A DNA stretch of 64,000 bases from Megalobrama amblycephala (Eukaryota > Chordata > Actinopteri > Cypriniformes > Xenocyprididae), in the NCBI RefSeq assembly GCF_018812025.1, contig NC_063054.1:8979582-9043581 (forward strand), in the 5' to 3' direction. A program made the translations under genes and the position numbers. The notes below the pieces were generated by a model that saw only the letters and a program-made list of their open reading frames with translations, searched no databases and had not been told where the DNA came from. The stretch's first letter is position 1, and every line of letters begins with the position of its first letter. This document shows, one piece after another, positions 32,111 to 43,825 of this stretch.

Positions 32111-35100
32111 CAAAAGACTTTCAAATCACATGAGCCAATATTTTATTCACAATAGAACATAGATAACATAACAAATGTTTAAACAGAGAAATTTTACACT
32201 TTTATCCACTAAATGAGCTCATTTCAAATTTGATGCCTGCTACAGGTCTTAAAAAAGTTGGCACGGGGCTGAAACAAATGGCTGAAAAAGCAAGAAATTT
32301 TGAAAAGATCCAGCTAAGAGAACATCTAGCAGCTAATTAAGTTAGTAAGATAAGGTCTGTAACATGATTAGCTATAAAAGTAAAGATGGGCAGAGGCTCT
32401 CCAATCTGTGAAAGAGTGCATAAAACAATTGTGGAATACTTTAAAAACAATGTTCCTCAACTTCAAATTCCAATGGCTTTGGAAATCTCATCATCTACAG
32501 TGCATAACATCATAAAAAGATTCAGAGAAACTGGAGAAATCTCTGTGCGTAAGGGACAAGGCCGAAGACCTTTATTGGATGACCTTGGTCTTCAGGCCCT
32601 CAGACGACACTGCGTCACTCATCAGCATGATTGTGTTAATGACCATTTTAAATGGGCCCAGAAATACTTCCAGAAACCACTGTCGATAAACACAATCCGC
32701 CGTGCCATCTGCAGATGCCAAATAAAGCTCTATCATGCAAAAAGGAAGCCATATGTGAACATAAGCGCCGTCGTGTCCTGTGGGACAAGGCTCATTTAAA
32801 ATGGACTGTTTCAAAGTGGAAAAGTGTTCTATGGTCAGACGAGTCCAAATTTGACATTCTTGTTGGAAATCACGGACGCCATGTCCTCCGGGCTAAAGAG
32901 GAGGGAAGCCTTCCAGCGTGTTATCAGCATTCAGTTCAAAAGCCAGCATCTCTGATGGTATGGGGGTGCATAAGTGCATACGGTATGGGCAGCTTGCATG
33001 TTTTGGAAGGCACTATGAATGCTGAAAGGTATATAAAGGTTTTAGAACAACATATGCTCCCCTCCAGCCGACGTCTATTTCAGGGAAGGCCTTGTGTATT
33101 TCAGCAGGACAATGCCAAACCACATACTGCAGCTATTACAACAGCATGGCTTCGTCGTAGAAGAGTCCAGGTGCTGAATTGGCCTACCTGCAGTCCAGAT
33201 CTTTCACCTATAGAGAACATTTCGCGCATCACTAAATGAAAGACGATCACAAACTCTTCAGCAGCTGGAAACCTATATCAGGTACCAAAACTCCAGAAAC
33301 TCAGAACCTTGATGCCCAGGCGTCTTCAAACTGTTTTGAAAAGAAGAGGAGATGCTACGCCATGGTAAACATGCCCCCGTCCCAACTATTTTGAGACCTG
33401 TAGCAAGCATCAAATTTGAAATGAGCTCATTTTGTGCATAAAATTGTAAAATGTCTCTGTTTAAACATTTGTTATGTTATCTATGTTCTATTGTGAACAA
33501 AATATTGGTTCATGTGATTTGAAAGTCTTTTAGTTTTTATTTTATTCAAATTTAAAAGACGTCCCAACTTTTCCAGAATTCAGGTTGCTAATGCATACAC
33601 AGACATGCTGTACCATGTAGTAAATGTTGTGATTGCTATAGCAGATTGCATGTAAAGGTCCTGTATCAGCCTATGCCTTCTATAGTCTCATGGATGAACT
33701 AGTCATATATATCTTTTCCATATCATAGTGGCTAATTGTTCAAATCCTCTTTTTAGGAATAGACACATTTAAAGGGAAATACTTCCACAGCCGTGACTAC
33801 AAAAACCCTGAAGAATGGCGAGGGAAGAGGGTAGTTGTGATTGGCATTGGGAACTCTGGAGGAGATATTGCTGTAGAGCTGAGCAGAATGGCCAAACAGG
33901 TGATATGCCACAACTACAGTATAAATGATTATAGTGTATAGTGTAATTATTATACTCTTATTAAAGCCTTCGTATTTTTTCCAATTCTTCTTTGTGAAAT
34001 ACCCACCAATCACATTTTGATAAATTATAATTTATAAACAATAAATGTATTTTACTTTAAAAGAATACCGTATCCAAAAATGAAAATCCTTGTTTTCTCA
34101 CCTTCATGACAATTTATTTTCCACAAAACGCAAAATTTTGAAGGTGGTTTTACATGCACTGCAATGAAGAGGGACTTTAATGTTTTAAAAATGACACATA
34201 ACACAAGTACCAAAAAATGTTCTGTTGGTAAGCTGTCTCTTTAATTCCAGGTTTATCTGAGCACCCGAAAGGGTTCTTGGATATTAAATCGTGTAGGAGA
34301 CAAAGGTGTTCCTTTCGATATGATGTTTAATAACAGAGCAGTAATGTGGTTTCTTGGATTGTTGCCTGTTGGATATCGTAACAAATTGGGTCAAAATCGA
34401 CTCAATGAACGGTTCGACCACAAGCTCTATGGGCTTCAGCCTGCACACAGGTACTCTGAACACTGGAAAACTATAATCTCACAAGACTCTGATGATGTTG
34501 GTCAGAGTTAGTTACAGCATACTCTTTAATATTATGGTTTTGTTGTGTGTGTTTTTTTTTTTTTTTTTCACCTGGCAGAATTTTCAGCCAACATCCCATG
34601 GTCAATGATGATTTACCAAACCGGATCCTCTCCGGTACCGTCTCAGTCAAGCCGAATGTACAAGAGTTTCGTGGATCAAGTGTGGTTTTTGAGGATGGCA
34701 CAGTTGAGGATGACATTGATCTGGTGGTGTTTGCCACAGGCTACACTTTCTCATTCCCCTTCCTGTCCTCACATGTAATTCCTGTCTCAAAGAACAAGGT
34801 ATCCCTGTACAAATTTGTGTATCCCCCAGCACTAGAGCACCCAACTTTAGCCGTGATTGGTCTGATCCAGCCTCTGGGAGCCATTATGCCCATCTCTGAG
34901 ATGCAAGCGCGCTGGGCCACACGTGTTTTTAAAGGTATCAAACAAGACCTCCTGACCTCCTACAAATATTGGATGTTCTTACTCAATCCTGTGCGTTATT
35001 CATTCATTAAATCAACTGTATGTAACTTTTTAACCATGAAATATCAGTTTCAAAATCATTCTGATGGTTCACTCACTGACTTCTCATAAGCCGAATGGCT

Positions 35101-37775
35101 TCTGTTTTCTTTCCCATGCTCCCCCACCTCACCCCGCCCTGCCCCACCCCAAATAGTATATTCTGGGAGTATGTAAGTTTGGTGAGCAGTCACAAGTTTC
35201 CATGAAAAGGGCGGATTCCTTTACAGCAGTACAATAAGTCACAGTACACAATAAGTCACACCAACATAGCTTTAGCGAAGGGGTATTATCAGTATGGTTA
35301 TCGTGGCAGAGACTATTAATGCAATTCATACTGCACTGACATACACTGACCAGCGACAATAGACATCGTCTGGTTTTGTCGGATCAGTGTTACCAATGAC
35401 AGCATCTATTGGCATCGGTCCCGCGTGTTTTTGCCGATTGAACATGTTCAATTCGTGTTTGTTGGGTTGTGGAATGTCTGAGAAGAAACATCTGGCGATT
35501 GTCCATGTTGGTCAGCAGCCTTTAGAGACCAAAGAGAAAGTTGACAGAGGAATCTAAACAGAGAACAAGAGAAAGTGAAAGTGTGCAAGTGGCCGGACAA
35601 GAGTAAATCTTTGGCTTTTCCTTGTGACGAGAACTGATAAGTAAATCTTGCAGCATGCAAGACATACGTCGAGCTGATTTTCCTGATGCTGGGCTAATAT
35701 TAGCTGAACTGCTATCTGTGTTATAAAAGCTATATACCGTTAGTTACCGTTTGTAAGCCCAATTTCCAATTAAATTTTGATTTAGGTTGAGATTGTCTCT
35801 AGCTCAGGTTCGATTCAATTTCAGTCCTCACAGAAAATGTTCCATAATAAATCAAAAATATACTTAATAACTGAAAAAGGTGTATGCTGAAGCCTTTGCT
35901 TATTATGCCTACCCTTCATGCATATTTATCTAATGAGCGTCACTTTTCTCAGTGGATTTAATTCATACAAGATAAACAAAACACAGAGGTACACATTTCA
36001 GATATTATTACAACAGTTTAAGTAGTGCATTCACACATTATTAATATTGAGTTGTATAATTATTTATCGCCTTGTTTCTGAACATTTTCTTAAATTTACA
36101 AAGTGAAATACACATTTTTAATTCATTATTACAGTTATTCCACATGTTTTCCCCTTTGACAGATATAGGCCTACATCTATTTTTTGTATTAGTTCTTGCC
36201 CTTTTTTTAAGCATATACATTCCAGTTTATACTGACTTTCTCTTATTTTGAATTGCTTCTAAATACAACTTGGAAGTAAATTATTATATACTTTATACGT
36301 TATCTGTGCAGTGTAACACACCAAATGACTGAATGAAAAACAATCTGTTTTAACATAATTTATTGTACAAATTGATATCTATCATCAAGGTAACTTCTTA
36401 ACCAAGAGCATAAGTTAAGAGTTACATTAACATGCTACTATATCACTAAATTTCATTTTATGTTTATACTGTCTTGATGTTGGTTGTGGTTGTCTGTCTT
36501 GTGGCTAACTAGAGAAAAATGTACATCCAAAAGCAGAGTGTACCTCCCTGCAAGTGTTGCAAGTGTTAATTATAAAAGACGGCAACATTTCTGTTAACTC
36601 AGGATAGCATGCAAATAAATACATCTCATACATAAATACATAGCAGGGAAGCTTTTGAAAGTTTGCAACCTCGCAATGCAAACCTATCTCAGCTATCTTG
36701 TAATAGTCTATGCTGTCCAATGTATATTGTGTGCAGCCACTGTGGCCTATCGTGTCGCCAACATTTAGTTTTACACATTCAAACCCTTAGCACACAACGT
36801 ATATGTGAAAATGTTAGCAAAATTTTAGCAAAACTACATACAGTTACTTTAACGATAATAATAAACCTCTTACAATGTTATTAAAGGTTCCTTGCACCTT
36901 AAAACATCGTAATATAATTTTAATGACCTTTTTGCCATTTTGTCTGTAGAATTAAACTGACTAATTTTGCTACTAAAGCTTAAGATATATTGTATTTTCA
37001 ATACATTTTCTTTTTGGATTGAAAGCTTTGAGTTCTGAAATTACAGTATGACTAGATGAAATCACCCTTAAAAATGTATTAAATGAATCTTTTCTGTTTT
37101 AAAGTACATGTCAGAACATTAAGTATAGAGTGTTTTTGTACGTAATAAACTGTGATATACTCGCTAGGACTGTGCAAACTGCCTTCAATGAGTGCAATGA
37201 TGAAGGACATTAAAGCAAAAGAGGAAGCAATGGCTCAAAGGTTCTCCACACTTCATCTCACATGACTTTATAACACAGCATTTACATAATTTCTACAGTT
37301 AAAATTTCATTTTAGTATATCTTGATGACTCTTAATCACACTGTCATGCAGGTATGTGGCCGCCCAGAGACACACCATCCAGGTGGACTACATCCCCTAC
37401 ATGGATGAGTTGGCTAAACAAGTGGGTGTCCGTCCTTCTATCCTGAAGCTGCTCCTGACAGACCCCAGACTGGCTCTGAATATCATCTTTGGGCCCTGCA
37501 CCCCATACCAGTTTCGCTTACACGGACCGGGCCAATGGGAAGGTGCGCGTCAGGCCATCCTGACTCAGTGGGATCGAGTCACCGAGCCTCTGAAAACACG
37601 CTGTGCACCGGAGCCGCAGTCACAGCGCTCCTCTCATTCACTCATATTCTCAGTGTCAGTTGCAGCGCTGCTGTCTGCTCTGTATTACAGCAGGGCCAGT
37701 CTGCACATGCTCATAGCAGACCCTTCATCACTCCTGGACAAGATCAGGGCTCTTCTACCATTGAACACACAGTGA
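29638..37775 (+). CDS. fmo5: FMO copy C, flavin-containing monooxygenase (fmo5-like), complete
   Basis: Coding exons are 29638-29769, 29929-30117, 30214-30379, 33757-33899, 34251-34450, 34579-34934, 37168-37240 and 37352-37775. They sum to 1683 nt, 560 residues, in frame. All FMO motifs seen in copies A and B are present ([28 protein letters not shown]). Exon 5 is unusual: about 19 of 67 residues differ from copy A (for example [20 protein letters not shown] against [20 protein letters not shown]). Exons 6 and 8, by contrast, are almost identical to the other copies. Intron 3 is expanded to 3.4 kb by two decayed Tc1 elements, and intron 6 is 2.2 kb. AATAAA at 37901-37906 is a possible poly(A) signal. 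This copy is nearest to prrc2c. Confidence 0.9.
30634..32063 (-). mobile_element. Tc1-like transposon 1, left end truncated
   Basis: The right end is intact: GGGGATCAAATAAGTATTTT followed by CCCCACTGTA, abutting a TA-rich tract as expected for TA-targeted Tc1 elements. An inner repeat pair (ATGGATAGAGACAGAATATC near 30640 and GATATTCTGTCTCTCTCCAT near 31945) shows the inverted repeat continues on the left. The outermost ~110 bp of the left repeat are missing, however. Copy B has no insertion in intron 3. Confidence 0.8.
30813..31799 (-). pseudogene. Tc1 transposase 1, frameshifted
   Basis: Read on the minus strand, the N-terminal helix-turn-helix region lies near 31680-31352 ([20 protein letters not shown]). 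The catalytic core follows in other frames: [11 protein letters not shown] (first Asp), [13 protein letters not shown] (second Asp) and [15 protein letters not shown] (Glu of the DDE triad). At least two frame changes split it, so no active enzyme is encoded. Confidence 0.85.
32063..32103. repeat. (AT)n microsatellite between two Tc1 elements
   Basis: About 20 AT units. It directly joins the right end of Tc1 element 1 to the truncated left repeat of element 2. Confidence 0.9.
32104..33590 (+). mobile_element. Tc1-like transposon 2, left end truncated
   Basis: Long inverted repeats are obvious: AAAGACTTTCAAATCACATG at about 32114 and CATGTGATTTGAAAGTCTTT at about 33511, continuing inward past GAGCTCATTTCAAATTTGAT and its complement. 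The right side extends to ACGTCCCAACTTTTCCAGAA before about 33590. The matching outer ~50 bp are absent on the left, where the (AT)n tract begins. Confidence 0.8.
32386..33366 (+). pseudogene. Tc1 transposase 2, frameshifted
   Basis: The frame at 32386-32799 encodes the DNA-binding half ([20 protein letters not shown], then [16 protein letters not shown]). The frame changes near 32740-32760. The core then gives [12 protein letters not shown] (first Asp), [13 protein letters not shown] (second Asp) and [14 protein letters not shown] (Glu). A further shift follows, and the usual C-terminal tail is in another frame up to about 33366. It is distinct from element 1 in sequence and orientation. Confidence 0.85.
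34935..37167 (+). other. FMO-C intron 6, no gene seen
   Basis: This intron is 2.2 kb, against 0.4 kb in copy B. Only its last ~150 bp resemble introns of the other copies. The remainder is AT-rich. I see no coding signal, clear terminal repeats or RNA gene. Confidence 0.6.
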
Positions 37776-39273
37776 TCATGAAATATACATCAGAAAATTA
37801 ACATACTTTATTTGAGATCTAATATCATAACAAGTGTGCTTCAATTAGGGTAAAGTGTAACTGTGAGAAAAAGTAGTATGTGAGATTCTTACATTCTGTG
37901 AATAAACTTGCAGCTATCATTGCAAATTAAAAAATGTAACAAATGTAAGTTTAATAAATATATTTGTTGCAATTCTTAGTTGATAAAAGCAAGGTATAAA
38001 TTTACTTTTTCAGCACTACAAGCTATTTTAACCATTGAGCATACTCAATTTTATCCAGTTAATATCAAAATGTTACTGTATTATTATGAACAAATGGCCC
38101 TGTGAGTTGTAGTATTGATAAGGAAAATAAATCAATAAAAAATAACAGTGAATCTTTGTGAAATGCCCTGGTTTTATGGAAAAGAGCAGTGCCATCATTC
38201 TGGCAAACATCTCCTTTTGTGTTTCACAGAAGAAGAAAAAAAATCATATGGGCTTGGTGACAATTATTTAGGGAGAGCTATTTCTTGAACGACATATACA
38301 AAAAAAAAAAAAAAAAACTAACATACTCATAAAAGCTTACTGTGTTTTCAAATGCATTTAAAAATATAAACTGGTCTGAAGCATGTAGTATTTGTGAAAA
38401 ATACTGTTAAAAATAAAGTAAAACAAGGTTACATTTACATTTTTACAATATGTACAATATCCACATTTACAATATTCAGCAAGGCTTGTTGAAGAGATTT
38501 AGGTTGGATATTGATAATTCCTATGATTTTTGTTCAAATAATAAGAAAAAAATCCATTGTTTAAATCCTTTTTGTTTCTTTTTTTTTCTTCCAATTGTGT
38601 ATATGGAAAGATTTGTGGGGGGTGGATATTGGAAATTGTATTAGAAAACTCTTTACAAAAAAAAAAAAAAAAAAAAAAATTCACATTTTATTTCTTTAAC
38701 AAAAATGGTGCTAAACAGCACCAACAGTGGTTATTTGGCTCGTAAAGAACCTTTAAAAGGGCTTAACATGTTCTTTGTATGGCAGTGGTGCTATAGGGTG
38801 AATTCAGGTTGATTGGGACACTTTTTCCAGTCCATCTCAATGGCAAAAAGTGTCCCAATCAACCTGAATTTCACCCTATAGCACCTTAACCACCCCAAAG
38901 AACCACTGAAGAACAGCTGAAGAACCATACATGGGCTTAACAGGTTCTGTATATGGTTAGTGGTGCTATATAGCACCTCAGTCATCCCAAAGAAAAAGTC
39001 CCAAGTCCCAAAGAAAATTCTAAGGAAAATAATAATTATAATAATTTTATTTCTCTTGTACAAAATTTTATTTTTTTATTTTAGGAAAAAAAATCCACAT
39101 ACACTAAAGAAATGGTCAGGGTCCAAGCCAAATTTAATTCATTTTCTCCAGGAGAACAGTGTCAATAAAAGAAAATCAAAGAAGAACTGTAATATTTTTC
39201 ATGAGTTTTTGATTAATGAGTGGTTATGATGTACACTGGTATTTTTGTGTAGAAATTAGTATAGTTTTCCTAA
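37776..39273. other. Spacer between FMO array and prrc2c-proximal MITE
   Basis: The sequence is AT-rich with several A/T homopolymers (for example about 38658-38680). The first ~70 bp match the 3' flanks of the other FMO copies. It contains a near-perfect hairpin (38787-38885) within AAAGAACC-rich sequence. There is no gene. Confidence 0.55.
38787..38885. repeat. Near-perfect 40-bp inverted repeat (hairpin)
   Basis: The left arm starts GGTGCTATAGGGTGAATTCA (38787-38826). The right arm ends TGAATTTCACCCTATAGCAC and one further C (38846-38885). They are complementary over about 40 bp with one single-base indel, around a 19-nt loop. Partial GGTGCTATA copies recur near 38963, suggesting a small foldback MITE. 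Confidence 0.85.
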
Positions 39274-40080
39274 TTAAAGGATTAGTTCACTTTCAAATTA
39301 AAATTTTCTGATAATTTACTCACCCCCATGTCATCCAAGATGTTCATGTCTTTCTTTCTTCAGTCGAAAATAAATTAAGGTTTTTGATGAAAACATTCCA
39401 GGATTATTCTCCTTATAGTGGACTTCAATGGAGCCCAAACGGTTGAAGGTCAAAATTACAGTTTCACTGCAGCTTCAAAGCGTTCTATGCGATCCCAGAC
39501 GAGAAATAAGAGTCTTATCCAGAAAAAACCATCGCTCATTTTCTAAAAAAAATTAAAAATGATATATACGTTTTAACCATAAATGCTCATGTTGAACTCT
39601 CTTCTTCTCTGAAGTAAATTGTCATAGACAATATGCTAGTGCAAGTATATAACAATTAGTTCAAACTTTGACCTGTGGAGGGCAGTAATACACTTAGCAG
39701 TGTCTACACTGCTGGAATTCAAATAGAGAAGAAGAAGAAGAAGAGAGCTAGTTCAAGATGAGCATTTATGGTTAAAACGTACATACATTTTAATTATTTT
39801 TTTTTTTTTTTAAATGAGCGATGGTTTTTTTCTAGATAAGACCCTTATTCCTTGTCTGGTATCGTTTAAAGCCCTTTGAAGCTGCAGTGAAACTGTAATT
39901 TTGACCTTCAACCATTTGGGCTCCATTGAAGTCCATTATATGGAGAAAAATTCTGGAATGTTTTCATCAAAAACCTTAATTTATCTTCGACCTAAGAAAG
40001 AAAGACATGAACATTTTGGATGACATGGGGGTGAGTAAATTATCAGAAAATTATAATTCGAAAGTGAACTAATCCTTTAA
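39274..40080. mobile_element. TTAA-flanked foldback MITE upstream of prrc2c
   Basis: TTAA is at both ends (39274-39277 and 40077-40080). Arms are inverted for several hundred bases: AAAGGATTAGTTCACTTTCA against CGAAAGTGAACTAATCCTTT, then CACCCCCATGTCATCCAAGA against its complement. The centre has TTTTAACCATAAATGCTCAT and ATGAGCATTTATGGTTAAAA. There is no ORF. It ends only about 100 bp before the prrc2c promoter motifs. Confidence 0.85.
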
Positions 40081-40139
40081 ATAAGATCAGCGAGTCAGTC
40101 AGGCTCCTTCCATCAAGTATAAAGGGCGCCATCTGCTGT

Positions 40140-40240
40140 GTCTTGCATGTTAATGACGCATCTGACGCTGCGCAGCGCCTGTACGCGGTGACGTCAGGCT
40201 CTCGTGGATTGGCGCTCTGCCATCTTTGATTGTGAGACAG
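40140..40240 (+). promoter_or_regulatory. prrc2c: prrc2c CpG-rich promoter
   Basis: CpG density rises sharply from about 40150 to 40330 in an otherwise AT-rich window. A full CRE palindrome TGACGTCA lies at 40189-40196 and an inverted CCAAT (ATTGG) at 40208-40212. The YY1-type motif GCCATCTTT lies at about 40219, a common arrangement at TATA-less housekeeping promoters. The start site is probably just around the YY1 motif; this is inferred, not measured. Confidence 0.6.
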
Positions 40241-40575
40241 GCCGCGGCGCGAGCGGGGCCCTCTCTCGAGCGCACGAGACACCGCCAACCGCCCGTTACT
40301 GCTCACCTCACACCGGCGGCGCGAACAGAGAGAGATAAAGAGAAAGAAAACGACAGAGAGAGGGAGATAAGTTCTTCTCTCTCTTTTGTGGAGGAGGTTT
40401 GTGGGTAGCTAACCGCTCGGCTAGCTGGGACTAGCATAGCACGAGCTTTTGTAATCCACAGCCGGCCTCCCTCTCACACACACACGCTCAAACACAATAC
40501 AAAGGGCCAGGACCCAGACCTTCTGGACGGAATAAACGACATACCTGAAGAGAGAGACGGGACCGGCGGAGACAG
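40225..40575 (+). other. prrc2c: prrc2c non-coding exon 1 (5'UTR)
   Basis: GC-rich leader ending GGCGGAGACAG before the donor GTATGT at 40576. I see no ATG in it. The start coordinate is approximate. Confidence 0.55.
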
Positions 40576-43111
40576 GTATGTTAACGGTTGATCAATGTGC
40601 TGCTGCTGTGGTGCATGAAGAGAAAAGATTCAGTCTAGCTAATGTTAGCACTGCCATGAGCAACGACAAATCACGCAGCCAAAACCCGTTTTCTTGTTGT
40701 CTCACACAGGTCAGCATTAATGTGGGCAGGTTTAGGGTATAAATTTCTAAAAGATGATAACCGGGTAGCCGGAGGCAGAATTTAGGGAAGAATGGGGGTT
40801 TGGAGGCCACCTCACAGGGCCCAATTGACCAGCCCATTTCAACAAACGGCTCATTTTGCCGGTAAAATTGGGGGTACTTGGAAAATTGTTTGATTTGTTA
40901 AATCATATGTTTGTTGCATCCACACGACCTCAACTCAGTAGTTATATGAATGCATTTTAAAGCTGAAAGGCAAGTTCGCAGGCATGAGGAAAGCAGTAGT
41001 TATCCAGTGTCCTATTCTTGGTTGTGCAGAGGTAGGTTAGCCAAAGGTGATGCCTCACATGATTATTATAGGCGCATCAAACAAAACATTAAAATCAGTG
41101 CATGCAAATGACAACTTACACTTTACCACATGCAAGATGCACACTGCATGCTTATTCCCCACCATGTTGGTGTGTCACGCATATGCTTGTGATTTAACCC
41201 TATAATATCTACTGTATCATATTTGATTCTTGAAAGCTTCAAAATTCTCAACAAAACTGCTAAAAAACCTGTTATACACAATCTTCTAGATGCCTTCTGT
41301 CTGATTTGATGATTCATATTTTTTTAGCAAATAAAATGCATTTTAGTGTAATTGTAAAATGTGTACCTTTAGGTCATGCTTAAATATTTACAAGAATAGC
41401 TTTTATATTATTATTTCAAGATGTATATAATTATCATTTTTATTTGTAACATTTATTTTATTTTATTTTTTTTTTTTTTGTTGAAATGTTTAAAATTTGC
41501 ACTTGTATTTTTATTGCATTTTGCTTTGTGTACACAATAAAAACTACACGGCTTAAATCATAAATCTTTTAAATATTTTCTTACTTAAGGCCTGTTCACA
41601 CTAATGACTATAACTATAAAGTTTTAAGTCATTCTAATCCTGTGAGAATAGGGAAGTGACCACACTTTTCCACAAGCTTTTCTCTAATATTTTATCTACA
41701 TGCTCTGACTTTCATATGTCAGGCTTTACAGGATTAAACTTAAAACTTCCCATTAGCAGCTATCTTAACAGACACTTCATTCTTTAGTGATCCACATCAC
41801 AAATTACTCATTCATTCCTTCTGTATGCGTGATGTTTTGTGGGCCTTGAAACTGTAGATCCATGAGATTTTATGAGGAAAAACAGCATTAAACTGAGCAA
41901 GTCAGAAGCTTTTGGGGTCAAAGCACAACAGAGTCTTTCAACAGAAGCAGGAACAAGTCAGATTTGATTCATCACAGTGGCAGCAGGAGGGAAGATGCTT
42001 GTGAGCGTCAGTGGATGAAGACTTGATCATTTAACTTCCATTTAAAGACATTTACATATTCATAAGAGGAAATGCCATCAAGGCCACCATTGGTGGAAAC
42101 AAGACAAGCCTTGAGGGGTGTTTTTAACAAAGAAAGGAATGAAGCCACAGGAACAGCAGATCAAGTGAATGTTTCAAAGCTTCCTGGTAACTGCGGATCT
42201 GTTTGAGCTGTGAGGTTTCACATTAGAGTGCTTTCTTCATTGATTTAAGAACGCCCGTCACCAATTTATTGAAAAGATATTGACTTTACTCACCCCTCAG
42301 GGTCTGCGGCTCAGTGCAGTGATTGCTTGGATGCTCATTTGGGAATATCAGAGGAAAGCAGCAATTGGCTCGTGTGTATTTGAGAGGCAGATGGCCAGGT
42401 GATGGGGGTGTGATTGGATGTCAGAGGTTGGGGTTAAAAGAATAAAGACATTTTAATTGAAATCTCCAATGAATCTCGCTATCCCAGACCAAGTTCTTCA
42501 TTACTTAATAGTACTAAGCCAACATCCTACTGTATGTTAGTGTTACTTTGTTTATAAAGCAAGTAAAATGTGTCACAAGCCTGGAATTTGTTACTTATTT
42601 TCCAGCCTTAATCATTTTGGTCTTAGACATCCAAAAAAAATGACTCATGCTCTTTAGGGGGTTTTATCCATTCATCCGTCTTTCTCTGTCTCCTGTCCTG
42701 GCAGTATGAAATGAAGAGGAAATTGAATGATACCCTAGCCTTTGCATGGTCCAGTTGGTTGAGTTTAGCTACCTGTAACCTTTCCTCCCTCTCCAATACA
42801 CCAGACAGCCGTATTGTTGATGGCTCTTGAGGTCTGGATTGAAGGGAAGTTGGCATTTAACTGATGAAGCTGCATAAAATTTTTCTTCATTGAAGTGTTT
42901 GTCTCAGTAAATGCTGATAACCCTAAGTAAAAGATGACTGCTTTCACTTTCATTACACCTCTCTTGTCATGTGACTTTCCTTTTTGTGCAGCTGGTTTGC
43001 ATATGTTTATAGTTTTATGCACTATGTACATATTTGATTTGGCATGATTGTTGCCTTTTAACTCTGTCCCAGAGTTGACCAGCTGTTAAAAATGCTTGAG
43101 ACTCATTAGCC

Positions 43112-43692
43112 ATGTTTCCATCCAAAGTTGCATATTTAACTTGTGCACAAATTTGGAATATCACTTAAAACATTTGCGAATAAAGCATTGTTTCCATCCA
43201 GTGAGATGAAGAGAACAAAATCTTCACTTCCTGATAAACTGGCCCTTAACATAACTAAGAAAAATGGAAGTTGCTGCAGTAGAAGCCACTGTATATAATA
43301 ATTTTCGTATATAATAAATTAGTTGCACCTCAGAGCATGCAGACGAAACCCAATAAACACTGTCATGTTATCTTGCATTCAGATGCCTGGTTTTTGAGAA
43401 CACAATCTTGTGAGACCCTTCTGGGAGGGAATTATACCGAACCACTTTAACGACTTTTTTTGACGCACATCAAGGAATTTATTTGGTTAAAGTGTTTCCA
43501 TCGCAGTTTATGTGCATGGTTTCGTATTGCTTAAATTTATCCAACAAATTTTAGTGCATTTTTTTTTAATGCACATTTTTAAAATTGTTGTTCATCTTGG
43601 CGATTCCATCCAATTAATGAATTAAAAAAAAAAAAAAAAAAATGTATGCACTATCCCAAAATGTGCATAAAGATAGGTGGATGGAAACTGTT
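43112..43692. repeat. TIR-type MITE in prrc2c intron 1
   Basis: The left edge CATGTTTCCATCCAAAGTTG and right edge GATAGGTGGATGGAAACTG are inverted to each other. TTTCCATCC-type motifs recur inside, including near 43190 and 43495. This matches a common fish MITE. No ORF is present. Confidence 0.6.
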
Positions 43693-43706
43693 ATTGTGTC
43701 TGAATA

Positions 43707-43825
<119 letters not shown>

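Noticed and set aside
34547..35089. 180-codon frame starting upstream of FMO-C exon 6
   Set aside because: It begins in the polypyrimidine tract of the intron and runs past the conserved donor at 34935. The real exon is 34579-34934.
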